Both the position numbers and the translations under genes were made by a program. Below, piece by piece: positions 9,459-17,888 of a stretch of 64,000 nucleotides of DNA. Numbering within the stretch: position 1 is the stretch's first letter; each line of letters begins with the position of its first letter. This DNA comes from an uncultured Victivallaceae bacterium (GTDB taxonomy: Bacteria > Verrucomicrobiota > Lentisphaeria > Victivallales > Victivallaceae): NCBI GenBank assembly GCA_944392655.1, contig CALXXL010000010.1:26679-90678 (forward strand). Direction: 5' to 3'. The notes beneath the pieces were generated by a model that was not told the origin of the DNA, searched no databases, and saw nothing but the letters and a program-made list of their open reading frames with translations.

Positions 9459-11266
9459 GAGCCGGTATTTGAGCAAACATTGCCGAATCTGGCGATCAGT
9501 TCATCATATCCGCCCTCCCCGGCTATGGTATGATTCTGCACGAGTAGTACCCGGTCGGCGATTCTGGCCAGATGTTCGCGGTGGGTAATAATTATCACGC
9601 TTCTGCCGGCGGCGCGTTCCCGGATAACTTTTGCGGCCATTTCCTCATGCCGCCGGTCGAGGGCGGCTGTCGGCTCATCCAGCACTACAATATCGCCGCG
9701 CCGGAGCAGTTCTCTGGCCAGTGCGACTCTGAGCTGCTGTCCGGCGGAGAGATTTCTCGCCTCCTCCTCCACCATCATATCCAGACCTTTAGCGGTCAGC
9801 TCCTGCAATCCCAAATCGTTCAGGATCTCCGTCATCTCCTCGCATGTAACGTCGGAATTGCCGTAACTCACATTGGCGGCCAGGGAAGCGTTAAATAGCT
9901 TCATATCGGTACCGAGATATGAGAACCGTTTACGGTAATATGGCAGATTATAACAGTTTATATCCCGGTTATCCACCATAACAGCTCCGTCGGCGATCTG
10001 ATACAGATGCATCAGCAGTGCGGCGATAGTACTTTTTCCGGCGCCGCTGGGGCCGACAATCGCCACCATTTCGCCGGGGTTGACTTTAAAAGAGACATGC
10101 TCCAGCACCTTATGCCCGGGGACATATTCAAATGAGACGTCTCTGAATTCGATTTTCCCCTTCATTTTCTCCACCTTCACCCCGGTCTCAAGATTATCCT
10201 CCGGCACCAGCTGCAACAGTGAACTCAATCTGGCCAGAGACGCCTGAGCGGTAGTCATCTGAACGAGGGTTGTCGCCAGCAATCTGGTTGGAGTCAACAC
10301 TTTGACCACCAGGCTGTTCACTGCGATAAGCGACCCCACCTGCCAGTCGCCGTAAATAACCTGATAGCATGAAAATATCAGGACAAAGAACCGGCACAAA
10401 TTGGGCAGAAATTGCATCACTCTCTGGAATATGGTTCCGAGAGCGGTAATCTCCATATTAAGGTTGTAAATATCGGAGTAGCGCTGAGAGAGTTTATCAT
10501 ATACCTCCTCTTCTCCGCTGGCAGATTTAACCAGTTTAATATTGGTCAGTGTCTGCTGTAAAGATCCGTATGCAGCGGAGACCTCCTCGGAGTAGTTGGC
10601 GGCCAGCGTATACTGTTTCCGGCCGAATATTTTAGTAGTGAAGAAAAATACCGGCATAACCAGAGCGATTCCCAACCCCAGTCTCCAGTCAAAGCAGAAG
10701 AGCACGACCAGAGCTCCGATCACCATCATCAGTGAAGAGATGAAGTTCTGCATTGGCGCGCCGAAAAATACGGTCATTGACCGCACATCTTCAAATACTC
10801 TGCTGGCCAGATAACCGCTTGAAACGTGGTCAAAGAAGCAGCTTGGCAGCTTAAGCAGATGCTGGGTAAGCTGAGCTTTAAGTCCCAGATTTATCCGGTG
10901 CTGCAATCTGCCGGAGACGAACGACTGCAAACTGCCGCATCCGCTGCTTACCGCGCTGATCAGAGCGAGCATTATCAATGTTGGAATCAGCAGTTCAAAA
11001 TTCTTCGGCAGCAGCACGCTGTCGACCAGGAACTTCATTGCAATCGGCAGAGCCAGTTCTGCGGCAGAGACAATAACGAGTCCGGCGAGGACCAGCGCCA
11101 CCATCCGCCAGTGCTGTTTCAGCTGTCCGGCCAACAATGCTCTGACATGTTCTTTTCCGGCGTTATGCGCCCCTCCGGCCCGGCTTTCCGGCATCTGGCG
11201 GCGCAAAGAGCTGCGCAAATAGTGCCACTCCTCGCGGAACAGAGCCCAAATCGGCTTAAAAGCCAT
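9455..11266 (-). CDS. ABC transporter, fused permease and ATPase (exporter type)
   Basis: The 603-residue half-transporter has an N-terminal membrane domain with about six helices (residues 55-340) and a C-terminal ATPase. Visible are Walker A GPSGAGKSTIAALL, signature LSAGQQLRVALAREL (LSAGQ instead of LSGGQ), Walker B DIVVLDEPTAALD and the H-loop IIITHREHL. There is no N-terminal C39 peptidase, so it would not cleave a leader itself. It lies 59 nt downstream of a PqqD-like gene on the same strand, so a peptide or modified-peptide cargo is plausible. A lipid or drug exporter role is equally compatible with the domain layout. Confidence 0.85.
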   Translation of the reverse strand: MAFKPIWALFREEWHYLRSSLRRQMPESRAGGAHNAGKEHVRALLAGQLKQHWRMVALVLAGLVIVSAAELALPIAMKFLVDSVLLPKNFELLIPTLIMLALISAVSSGCGSLQSFVSGRLQHRINLGLKAQLTQHLLKLPSCFFDHVSSGYLASRVFEDVRSMTVFFGAPMQNFISSLMMVIGALVVLFCFDWRLGLGIALVMPVFFFTTKIFGRKQYTLAANYSEEVSAAYGSLQQTLTNIKLVKSASGEEEVYDKLSQRYSDIYNLNMEITALGTIFQRVMQFLPNLCRFFVLIFSCYQVIYGDWQVGSLIAVNSLVVKVLTPTRLLATTLVQMTTAQASLARLSSLLQLVPEDNLETGVKVEKMKGKIEFRDVSFEYVPGHKVLEHVSFKVNPGEMVAIVGPSGAGKSTIAALLMHLYQIADGAVMVDNRDINCYNLPYYRKRFSYLGTDMKLFNASLAANVSYGNSDVTCEEMTEILNDLGLQELTAKGLDMMVEEEARNLSAGQQLRVALARELLRRGDIVVLDEPTAALDRRHEEMAAKVIRERAAGRSVIIITHREHLARIADRVLLVQNHTIAGEGGYDELIARFGNVCSNTGS

Positions 11267-11325
11267 CGCTGCCCCCTGTAAAAATTCTCTCCGGGACTGG
11301 AGTTATCCCGGCAATTCACTGATTA

Positions 11326-11595
11326 CTATTCTGCGGAAACGTATCCTTTTTCCGTCAGCTGAGCGATAAATGCGTCGAAGTCGTCTGCCGCCTGGGCTGG
11401 GAGTCCCCCCTCGCACTGTTCGCCGATATCCTTTAAAATATCCTCTTTACTTTTGCCAGCCTCAAGGCCTTTCCATATAAGCACGCCGACGGCGTTCAGT
11501 CCGAAGGAGTCTCCGGTATCTGGGTCGAATATAACTCCCCACCCTTCCAGCTCTTCACGGACTACGATCGACGGATTTACTTTTATCATTCTCAC
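11326..11595 (-). CDS. PqqD-like RiPP recognition element protein
   Basis: The 89-residue protein fits PqqD-like proteins: KVNPSIVVREELEGWGVIFD, then DTGDSFGLNAVGVLIWKGL, then an acidic helical C-terminus ending ITEK-like (QLTEKGYV). These winged-helix proteins bind the leader of ribosomally made peptides and hand it to a radical SAM enzyme or other modifying enzyme. No radical SAM gene or recognisable precursor peptide lies next to it; the only partner is the downstream ABC exporter. It is read divergently from a glycosyltransferase gene across a 187-nt AT-rich gap. The family call is good; the function here is inferred. Confidence 0.7.
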   Translation of the reverse strand: MRMIKVNPSIVVREELEGWGVIFDPDTGDSFGLNAVGVLIWKGLEAGKSKEDILKDIGEQCEGGLPAQAADDFDAFIAQLTEKGYVSAE

Positions 11596-11782
11596 ACTCC
11601 TGATTTTTCGGTTTCCAATTAACGCAATATAACCTGTTTCCCGTCAAAACAAAAATTTTTTCGTTAAAATTTAGCATTTTTCCTGCGGCGGTGATATATT
11701 TACATAAAATTGTATAGAATAGATAAAAAAACAGATAAAAGCGCGTTTTTTTTCAGCCGCGTCCCATCCCGGATATTATTTT

Positions 11783-12868
11783 ATGAAGCCAGAGATTTCC
11801 CTGCCGCAACTTGATATGTTTCCCCGTTATGCGGAGCTTGGCGCCTCCAGCCGTCTGCGTTTTTACCAATATGCGGCGAAATGGGCGGCGGAAGGGGGAA
11901 CCGTGGCGGTTCATCCGTTTTTCGGGTCTGACTATCTATCTGCGCTCTACCGCACCGGCAGAAAATCGCCGTCGGCATTGACCGGCGGCTGGTTCAGGCG
12001 GCTGGGAGAGCTGAAACGAGCGGGGCGTAATCTTCTGATAGAGTACGAGCTGTTTCCTTTTCTGCCGTTTATTTTTGAATACAGTTTTCTTAAAAGGCGC
12101 AGTTTTATTCTGAATTTTGACGATGCGGTATATCTAAAATACTCAGGCATTCCGTTTCTGCGCAACAAGTACGACCGTCTTATAAAGAACGCCTCCGGAG
12201 TAATCTGCGCCAATGATCTTTTGCTGGAGTGGGCGCGCCGCCTCAATAACAATGTAATAAAGCTGCCTACGGTGGTGAATCTTGCATCTTACCGTAAAGT
12301 GGTACCGGAAAAGTTCTCCCGTCTCACGGTGGTATGGATTGGTTCTCCGGCGACTTACAACTATCTGCTGAATGCGCACGAACACCTGCTTGCCATGCGT
12401 GCGGTTGCCGACTTTGAGCTGCTGGTTATTGGTGGTGAACCGTTGCCGGAGCATCCGCTTAGCGGAATTGATGTGCGGTATGAAAAGTGGAGTGAATCGA
12501 CGGAGATAGAGCTTTTAAAAAGTTCGCACATTGGCATTATGCCGTTGCCGGAGCATGACAGATTTGCGCGGGGAAAATCGGCATTTAAGCTGATTCAGTA
12601 CTGTGCGGCGGAAATTCCGGCGATTGCCTCGGATGTGGGGGAAAACCGCAATGTTTTAGCGGATGGGATTACAGGTTTTCTGGCAAACACTCCGGCAGAT
12701 TGGGCGGCGGCGTTCAGAGAGCTGACGTCATTGCATTTGAGGAAAGAGTTCTCGCACAACTGCCGCGACCGGGCGGAAGAGTTTTCGCTTGAACATTATT
12801 ATCCTCAGTTCCGGGAATTTATCCTCCGAACGTTCGCGTCATCCGATTGCAAAGGGATCAATTTGTGA
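11783..12868 (+). CDS. GT4-type glycosyltransferase
   Basis: The 361-residue protein has a GT-B layout. The C-terminal half carries FARGKSAFKLIQYCAAEIPAI (positions about 250-275) and SDVGENRNVLADGITGFLA, the usual nucleotide-sugar-binding region. The N-terminal half contains an Arg-rich stretch and NFDDAVYLKYSG. It has no signal peptide. Sugar donor and acceptor cannot be told from sequence. It stands alone, divergent from the PqqD-ABC pair and followed by thrC after 55 nt. There is no clear Shine-Dalgarno before the ATG. Confidence 0.8.
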   Translation: MKPEISLPQLDMFPRYAELGASSRLRFYQYAAKWAAEGGTVAVHPFFGSDYLSALYRTGRKSPSALTGGWFRRLGELKRAGRNLLIEYELFPFLPFIFEYSFLKRRSFILNFDDAVYLKYSGIPFLRNKYDRLIKNASGVICANDLLLEWARRLNNNVIKLPTVVNLASYRKVVPEKFSRLTVVWIGSPATYNYLLNAHEHLLAMRAVADFELLVIGGEPLPEHPLSGIDVRYEKWSESTEIELLKSSHIGIMPLPEHDRFARGKSAFKLIQYCAAEIPAIASDVGENRNVLADGITGFLANTPADWAAAFRELTSLHLRKEFSHNCRDRAEEFSLEHYYPQFREFILRTFASSDCKGINL

Positions 12869-12923
12869 TATATTAACATCGCTTATAATAATTAATTATA
12901 CTAACTGAAATAACAGGTGTAAA

Positions 12924-14210
12924 ATGAATGTCATACCCTCTCATTTAGAGTGCGTACGCTGCGGCAAGCAGTATGATCTGTCCAAAGTCCGTTACAACTG
13001 CGATTGCGGTGGAATTCTCGATCTGGTCCGTGACTTCTCCAAAGTTGACGGGCAGGAACTGAAAGCGCTGTGGGAATCCCGTTGGGGAACAAAGCGTGGG
13101 CTCTACTCCTCCGGTGTCTGGCGCTACAAGGAATTGATTCTTGACATAGATGAAAAATACATTGTAAGCCGTCAGGAAGGCAACACGCGTCTTTATCCTG
13201 CCGGCAAAGCCGGGGAATATGCCGGGCTGAAGAATTTCTTTCTGAAGCACGAGGGTGAAAATCCGACCGGCAGCTTCAAGGACCGCGGCATGACCTGTGG
13301 TGTTTCGGCGGCCAAATATTACGGAGCGCAGCAGGTTGCCTGTGCGAGTACGGGGAACACGTCTGCGAGCATGGCGTCGTATGCGGACATTGGTGGAATG
13401 CGTTCCATTATCTTCATACCGGAGGGCAAGATTGCCTATGGCAAACTGTCTCAGGCGCTGGCGTTTGGCGGCAGAACCTTGCAAATCAAGGGCAACTTTG
13501 ACGATGCGATGGAGCTGGTGCAGAATGTCTGCCACGAGTTGAACATCTATTTGCTGAACTCGATCAATCCATTCCGAATAGAGGGACAGAAAGCGATTGG
13601 CTTTGAAGTGCTGCAACAGCTGGACTGGGAAGTACCGGACTGGTTCATCATTCCGGGCGGCAATCTGGGCAACAACAGTGCGCTGACCAAGGGCTTGGAA
13701 GAGCTTTACAAACTTGGTATAATCAACAAGATTCCGCGTGTTGCGGTAATTCAGGCAGCTGGAGCAGCGCCTTTGGCGAAGATGTGGAAGAACCACACGC
13801 CGTACGAGCGGGTGATGAATCCGGAAACCATTGCCACAGCGATCAAGATTGGCAATCCGATTTCGTGGGAAAAATCGCTACGCGGCTTAAAGTGGTGCAA
13901 TGGGGTGGTGGAAGATGTCACCGAGCAGGAGATCATGGATGCCAAGGCCTGGGTTGATGCGGCAGGGATTGGAGCGGAACCTGCCTCCTGCTGTTCGGTT
14001 GCGGGAGCGAAGAAGCTGGTTGACGCCGGTGTGATCGATCCTGAAGCGAAGGTAGTCGGCATACTTACGGGCAACATGCTGAAGGATCCGGATGCGATCA
14101 TCGGCTACCACAAGGATGAGCTTGGTGCGCTGGGCATTCGCGGAACCTATGCCAATGCGCCGGTAGTGATAGAGCCGACGCTGGAAGCGGTAAAGGCGGC
14201 GATAAAGTAA
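12924..14210 (+). CDS. thrC: Threonine synthase
   Basis: PLP enzyme converting O-phosphohomoserine to threonine. The 428-residue protein has an N-terminal zinc-ribbon-like segment (C10, C13, C26, C28), the PLP lysine K119 in NPTGSFKDRGM, the phosphate-binding segment IPGGNLGNNSAL near residue 245, and ASTGNTSASMASYA. This is the type with the short cysteine-rich N-terminus found in archaea and many bacteria. Its TAA overlaps the hisA ATG by one base, so it heads the run thrC-hisA-thiL-tsaE. Confidence 0.93.
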   Translation: MNVIPSHLECVRCGKQYDLSKVRYNCDCGGILDLVRDFSKVDGQELKALWESRWGTKRGLYSSGVWRYKELILDIDEKYIVSRQEGNTRLYPAGKAGEYAGLKNFFLKHEGENPTGSFKDRGMTCGVSAAKYYGAQQVACASTGNTSASMASYADIGGMRSIIFIPEGKIAYGKLSQALAFGGRTLQIKGNFDDAMELVQNVCHELNIYLLNSINPFRIEGQKAIGFEVLQQLDWEVPDWFIIPGGNLGNNSALTKGLEELYKLGIINKIPRVAVIQAAGAAPLAKMWKNHTPYERVMNPETIATAIKIGNPISWEKSLRGLKWCNGVVEDVTEQEIMDAKAWVDAAGIGAEPASCCSVAGAKKLVDAGVIDPEAKVVGILTGNMLKDPDAIIGYHKDELGALGIRGTYANAPVVIEPTLEAVKAAIK

Positions 14211-14986
14211 TGAGTTTATTCCGTCCGTGTATAGATCTTCATGACGGCAAAGTAAAGCAGATTGTCGGCGGCACATTGTCGGACAGCGGCTCCGGGCTGA
14301 AGACCAACTTTGAGTCGGAGCGTGGGGCGGATTACTTTGCCGGATTATACCGCCGGGACGGGCTTTCTGGCGGCCATGTAATCATGCTTGGGCGGGGCAA
14401 TGATGATGCGGCGTTAAGTGCATTGCGTGCCTACCCGGATGGGTTGCAGGTTGGCGGAGGGATAAATGCCGGCAATGCGGCGAAGTTCCTGGATGCGGGT
14501 GCGTCGAAGGTGATAGTAACTTCGGCGGTATTCCGGAATGGGGAGATTGATTTTGCCGCATTGAAGGAGTTGACCGGACTTATCGGTAAAGATCGTCTGG
14601 TGCTGGACTTAAGCTGCCGCCGGCGAGAAGATAAATATTGGATTGTGACCGACCGCTGGCAGAAGTTCACGGGCAAGGAGGTCAACTCCGCCACATTGAA
14701 AGAGCTGTCCGGCTACTGTGCGGAGTATTTAGTTCACGCGGTGGATGTAGAGGGTAAGCAGAGCGGGATTGATCTTGCGCTGTTGCGGATACTGGCGGAC
14801 GGTGCGCCGATACCGGTAACTTATGCCGGAGGGATAAGTTCATTTGCCGACATTGACCTGATTGACGAATACGGGCGTGGGGTAATTGATTACACGATCG
14901 GTTCGGCGCTGGACATCTTCGGCGGTGCTCTGAGTTACGATGCGGTAGTGGAGCGGAACAAACGATGCAAGAGTGCGAACTGCTGA
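14210..14986 (+). CDS. hisA: Phosphoribosylformimino-5-aminoimidazole carboxamide ribotide isomerase, eukaryote type
   Basis: Fourth step of histidine synthesis, opening the N'-5'-phosphoribosyl ring of ProFAR. The 258-residue barrel starts FRPCIDLHDGKVKQIVGGTL and contains HVIMLGRGNDDAALSALRAY, LQVGGGINAGNAAKFLDAGA, RLVLDLSCRR and TIGSALDIFGG. These segments follow yeast HIS6 much more closely than ordinary bacterial HisA (from memory of the yeast protein). HisF (42769-43530) and HisI (56552-56908) lie elsewhere in the window, so the histidine genes are dispersed. It overlaps thrC by 1 nt and thiL by 22 nt. Confidence 0.9.
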   Translation: MSLFRPCIDLHDGKVKQIVGGTLSDSGSGLKTNFESERGADYFAGLYRRDGLSGGHVIMLGRGNDDAALSALRAYPDGLQVGGGINAGNAAKFLDAGASKVIVTSAVFRNGEIDFAALKELTGLIGKDRLVLDLSCRRREDKYWIVTDRWQKFTGKEVNSATLKELSGYCAEYLVHAVDVEGKQSGIDLALLRILADGAPIPVTYAGGISSFADIDLIDEYGRGVIDYTIGSALDIFGGALSYDAVVERNKRCKSANC

Positions 14987-15861
14987 AGCGGCTGCGGCCG
15001 CTCTTCCCTGGAAATGGAGGCGACATAGTTGCCGGAATCGGGGATGATGCGGCGATAGTAAAATTCGGTAACCGGCTGTTGCTGGCGGCGGTGGATCAGC
15101 TTATAGGCGGCATACACTATCTGCAACTGGCAACTCCGGCGGCGGTCGCGGGGGCGAAACTTTTAAAGCGCAATTTGTCGGACATTGCGGCGATGGGTGG
15201 CAAGCCTGACTGGGCGTTGCTGACCATTGCGGCAAACGCGGTTACAGAGGAGTGGATTTTCGAGTTCCACCGCGGGGTGGCTGAGTGTGCGGAAGAGTGG
15301 GGAGTAGGAGTAATCGGTGGCGATACCGGTTCACTGCCCGCTCCCGGAATGGTGGCCACGCTGACGATTCTGGGCGAGGTTGAACCGGATAAGATTGCGC
15401 TGCGTAAAAATGCACATCCGGGGGAAAAGGTGTTTGTCACGGGTGAACTTGGCCGATCTTTTCCGACGGAGCATCACTTAAATTTTACACCGAGATTGAG
15501 AGAGGCGGATTTTCTGGCCGGGCGTTACACCGGCTGTATGATGGATATCTCTGACGGGTTGGCGCTGGATGCCGTCCGGTTGGCGGAGGCGAGCGGGGTG
15601 CAGATTGCATTGGATTTGCAGAGTCTGCCGCCGCGGGATGGCGCGACAATTGCGGAGATGATGAATGACGGCGAAGATTACGAGCTTCTGTTCACCGTTC
15701 CGGCGGATAAAGCGGAACGGCTGAAGGAAGAGTGGCCGTTTGAGATAAAATTAAGTGAAATAGGTGAAATACGTCCGGCGTCGGGTGAACTTCTGGTAGA
15801 TATTGCCGGAAAACGATTGGGAGGAGAATATAATGGATATCAACACACTGCTGCCCTTTAA
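14965..15861 (+). CDS. thiL: Thiamine-monophosphate kinase
   Basis: Phosphorylates thiamine monophosphate to the active diphosphate. The 298-residue protein has the PurM-like layout: GIGDDAAIVKFGNRLLLA near residue 25, KLLKRNLSDIAAMGGKPDWAL near residue 68, VGVIGGDTGSLPAPGMVATL with the metal aspartate, TGELGRS, CMMDISDGLALDAVRLAEAS and NDGEDYELLFTVP. GGAG precedes the ATG. It starts inside the hisA 3' end and its own 3' end overlaps the start of tsaE. No other thiamine gene is nearby. Confidence 0.92.
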   Translation: MQECELLKRLRPLFPGNGGDIVAGIGDDAAIVKFGNRLLLAAVDQLIGGIHYLQLATPAAVAGAKLLKRNLSDIAAMGGKPDWALLTIAANAVTEEWIFEFHRGVAECAEEWGVGVIGGDTGSLPAPGMVATLTILGEVEPDKIALRKNAHPGEKVFVTGELGRSFPTEHHLNFTPRLREADFLAGRYTGCMMDISDGLALDAVRLAEASGVQIALDLQSLPPRDGATIAEMMNDGEDYELLFTVPADKAERLKEEWPFEIKLSEIGEIRPASGELLVDIAGKRLGGEYNGYQHTAAL

Positions 15862-16267
15862 ATCCGGTTCGGCGGAGGCGACAGAATCATTTGCGGCGCA
15901 GCTGGCGCAAGCGCTTCCGCGGGGCACGGTAATTGCGCTGGACGGCAATCTCGGAGCGGGGAAAACGGTATTTGCGCGCGGCTTTGCGCGTGGTTTGGGA
16001 ATAACCGAGTCGGTATCAAGTCCAACTTATACGATTATTCAGGAGTACCCGCTGAATGATGGGGGGTATCTCTACCACATGGATCTCTACCGGATCAGCG
16101 ATTCGGTGAGTGCACTGGGCTTCGGGATTGATGAATATTTAAATGCGGATGATTCCTACTCGCTGGTTGAGTGGCCGGAGAGGATATCGGACATTCTGCC
16201 TCCCGGCACCATTTTTCTCAAGATCACCAGATTGTCCGATACGGAAAGAATATTTGAATTAGCGTAA
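15833..16267 (+). CDS. tsaE: tRNA threonylcarbamoyladenosine biosynthesis ATPase TsaE
   Basis: TsaE is the ATPase of the t6A37 tRNA modification complex with TsaB and TsaD. The 144-residue protein shows the P-loop GNLGAGKTVFARGFARGLG (about residues 42-60), SPTYTIIQEY and YHMDLYRI, then VEWPERISDILPP. ATG 15833 is chosen over an upstream ATG because GGGAGGAG lies directly before it. The start overlaps the thiL 3' end. TsaB and TsaD are not in this window. Confidence 0.93.
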   Translation: MDINTLLPFKSGSAEATESFAAQLAQALPRGTVIALDGNLGAGKTVFARGFARGLGITESVSSPTYTIIQEYPLNDGGYLYHMDLYRISDSVSALGFGIDEYLNADDSYSLVEWPERISDILPPGTIFLKITRLSDTERIFELA

Positions 16268-16271
16268 AAGT

Positions 16272-17069
16272 ATGATCATCAGTGCCAGCCGCCGTACGGA
16301 CATTCCGGCATTTTTTGCCGGCTGGTTTATGGAAAAGATCCGGTCCGGCGCGGTGCAGGTGAGCAATCCATTCAATCCGCGGCAGATCAGAACGGTCTCT
16401 CTGCGTCCGGAGGATGTGGACGGGATTGTCTTCTGGAGCAAAAATCCGGCGCCATTGATGCCCCATCTGCGGGAACTCAATTCCGGCTATACATTTTACT
16501 TTCAGTTTACCATAACCATTTACGGCAGGGAGTTTGAGCCCGGATTGCCGGCAAAGGAAGAGGTGATTGCCACTTTCAAGCGGTTATCGGAACAGCTGGG
16601 CAGAGAGCGGGTGATCTGGCGGTGCGACCCGTTTATATTCCGGCGTGGCGAATCTCCGGAAGCGATGCTTGAAAAATGGCATCAACTGGCGGAGGAGCTC
16701 GCCCCGTATACAGAAAAATGCATATTCAGTTTTGTCGATTTCTATGCCAAATGCCGCAAACCGCTTACAGCGGTTGACGCATTTGAGCCCCAATTGTCTG
16801 CCAAAATTGACTTTGCCCGTCGTATTGCGTCAGGCTGCCGGGAGTTGAATATAACTCCGCACACCTGTGCTGAAGCTCTGCCGCTGGCAGAACTTGACAT
16901 AACTCCGGCCGCCTGTATAGATAAGGTTCTGTTATCGCGTCTTTCCGGCAAACCGCTTGCAGTTCCCCGGGCGGCGCACCAGCGCAAAGAGTGCGGCTGC
17001 GCCGCGAGTATCGATATCGGCACATACGGCAGTTGCTCCCACAAATGTATCTACTGCTACGCAAAATAA
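16272..17069 (+). CDS. DUF1848 family protein with C-terminal cysteine cluster
   Basis: The 265-residue protein begins SASRRTDIPAFFAGWF, the hallmark of DUF1848, and contains DGIVFWSKNPAPLMPHL and YFQFTITIYGREFEPGLP. The last 30 residues hold CGCAASIDIGTYGSCSHKC followed by IYCYA; this closely spaced cysteine set suggests an Fe-S cluster of radical SAM type (CxxxCxxC geometry, SHKCIYC). The biochemical function of the family is unknown to me. It starts 4 nt after the tsaE stop and may be cotranscribed with that operon. Confidence 0.85.
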   Translation: MIISASRRTDIPAFFAGWFMEKIRSGAVQVSNPFNPRQIRTVSLRPEDVDGIVFWSKNPAPLMPHLRELNSGYTFYFQFTITIYGREFEPGLPAKEEVIATFKRLSEQLGRERVIWRCDPFIFRRGESPEAMLEKWHQLAEELAPYTEKCIFSFVDFYAKCRKPLTAVDAFEPQLSAKIDFARRIASGCRELNITPHTCAEALPLAELDITPAACIDKVLLSRLSGKPLAVPRAAHQRKECGCAASIDIGTYGSCSHKCIYCYAK

Positions 17070-17086
17070 AATTTTTTCAAAAAAAC

Positions 17087-17100
17087 TTAGACATATCTAA
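17087..17100. promoter_or_regulatory. Palindromic operator TTAGA-N4-TCTAA, copy 1
   Basis: The sequence TTAGACATATCTAA is an inverted repeat with arms TTAGA/TCTAA around a 4-nt centre. It recurs with identical arms at 17220-17233. The form resembles sites of DtxR/MntR-family metal-dependent repressors. It sits upstream of a possible promoter (TTGATT...TATTGT near 17110-17140), which fits metal-controlled expression of the DUF3793-flavodoxin pair. Confidence 0.55.
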
Positions 17101-17164
17101 TTATTTTATTTGATTTAAATTTTATCTGTGATATTGTTATTTACAATAAATAGATAACCCTGCG

Positions 17165-17209
17165 CTGCAAACCGTAATCATAGGATGATCCCGACCGGGG
17201 ATTTTGCGG
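17165..17209 (+). promoter_or_regulatory. Structured 5' leader of the DUF3793 gene
   Basis: In the 166-nt gap, CTGCAAA (17165-17171) can pair with TTTGCGG (17203-17209), and directly inside the 3' side ATCCC (17188-17192) pairs with GGGAT (17198-17202) around a GACCG loop. This leaves a 16-nt unpaired bulge on one side. I do not recognise it as a known riboswitch class. It may be an RNA element or a remnant; base-pair covariation is untested. Confidence 0.3.
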
Positions 17210-17219
17210 CCAACAATAA

Positions 17220-17233
17220 TTAGAATCATCTAA
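17220..17233. promoter_or_regulatory. Palindromic operator TTAGA-N4-TCTAA, copy 2
   Basis: The sequence TTAGAATCATCTAA has the same arms as the site at 17087-17100. It ends 2 nt before the ATG of the DUF3793 gene and occupies the position where a Shine-Dalgarno would be expected; none is visible. A bound repressor here would block elongation or initiation. Confidence 0.55.
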
Positions 17234-17235
17234 CT

Positions 17236-17853
17236 ATGGATTATAAGACCTGTCCAGAATTCAATCAGTTTCTGCGTTATTTATTAATTAAGAGTGCGCC
17301 GGTGCTGTTGAGCAACAAGCCCGGAGTGCTGTTGCGCCTGACCAATTGCGGAATGGTTGCCGGAGGGAGGAAATACGATCTATTCTGCCGGCACCGGCGT
17401 AAGATTCCGGGTCTGCTGGGGTTGGAATGCGCGGTGCTCCGCAATAATGGCAGGGAGTCGCTCTGCCTGTTTTTTGACCGCCGGAAGGTGGTTGACCGCC
17501 TGGAACAGCACGAGACTGGGAACTTTTTCCGTGCACTTGGTTACTGCCCATCGACCGCCGGAACAATCTTCCGGGAGCTTCTGCGGCGCTGTCGCATGCA
17601 GGATAGTTTCCCGCATGAAATAGGAATACTTCTGGGGTATCCGTTAAAAGATGTAGCCGGCTTCATGCGTGACGCCTCCTCATGTTCTGTGGTACCGTGC
17701 GGGTTATGGCGGATCTGCGGAGACGTGGCGGAATCCCGGGCGGAAATGGACAAATTCCGTATGGCAGAAGAGCTTATGCACCATACGCTTAAGCCGCATC
17801 AGGCGCTGGATGCGGTGCTGACGGCAGTGGAACGACTCAAACGCGCTGTATAG
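17236..17853 (+). CDS. DUF3793 family protein
   Basis: This 205-residue soluble protein matches DUF3793: PGVLLRLTNCG, then LFFDRRKVVDRL and FFRALGYCPSTAGTIFRELL, then FPHEIGILLGYPLKDVAGFM. Molecular function is unknown. In many anaerobes these genes sit beside a flavodoxin, as here (35 nt downstream), which suggests a shared response, perhaps to iron or another metal. Two identical-arm palindromes upstream support metal-type regulation. The ATG has no visible Shine-Dalgarno. Confidence 0.85.
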   Translation: MDYKTCPEFNQFLRYLLIKSAPVLLSNKPGVLLRLTNCGMVAGGRKYDLFCRHRRKIPGLLGLECAVLRNNGRESLCLFFDRRKVVDRLEQHETGNFFRALGYCPSTAGTIFRELLRRCRMQDSFPHEIGILLGYPLKDVAGFMRDASSCSVVPCGLWRICGDVAESRAEMDKFRMAEELMHHTLKPHQALDAVLTAVERLKRAV

Positions 17854-17888
17854 ATAGCGGTGAACATAAAAAAAGAAAGGATTTTTCC

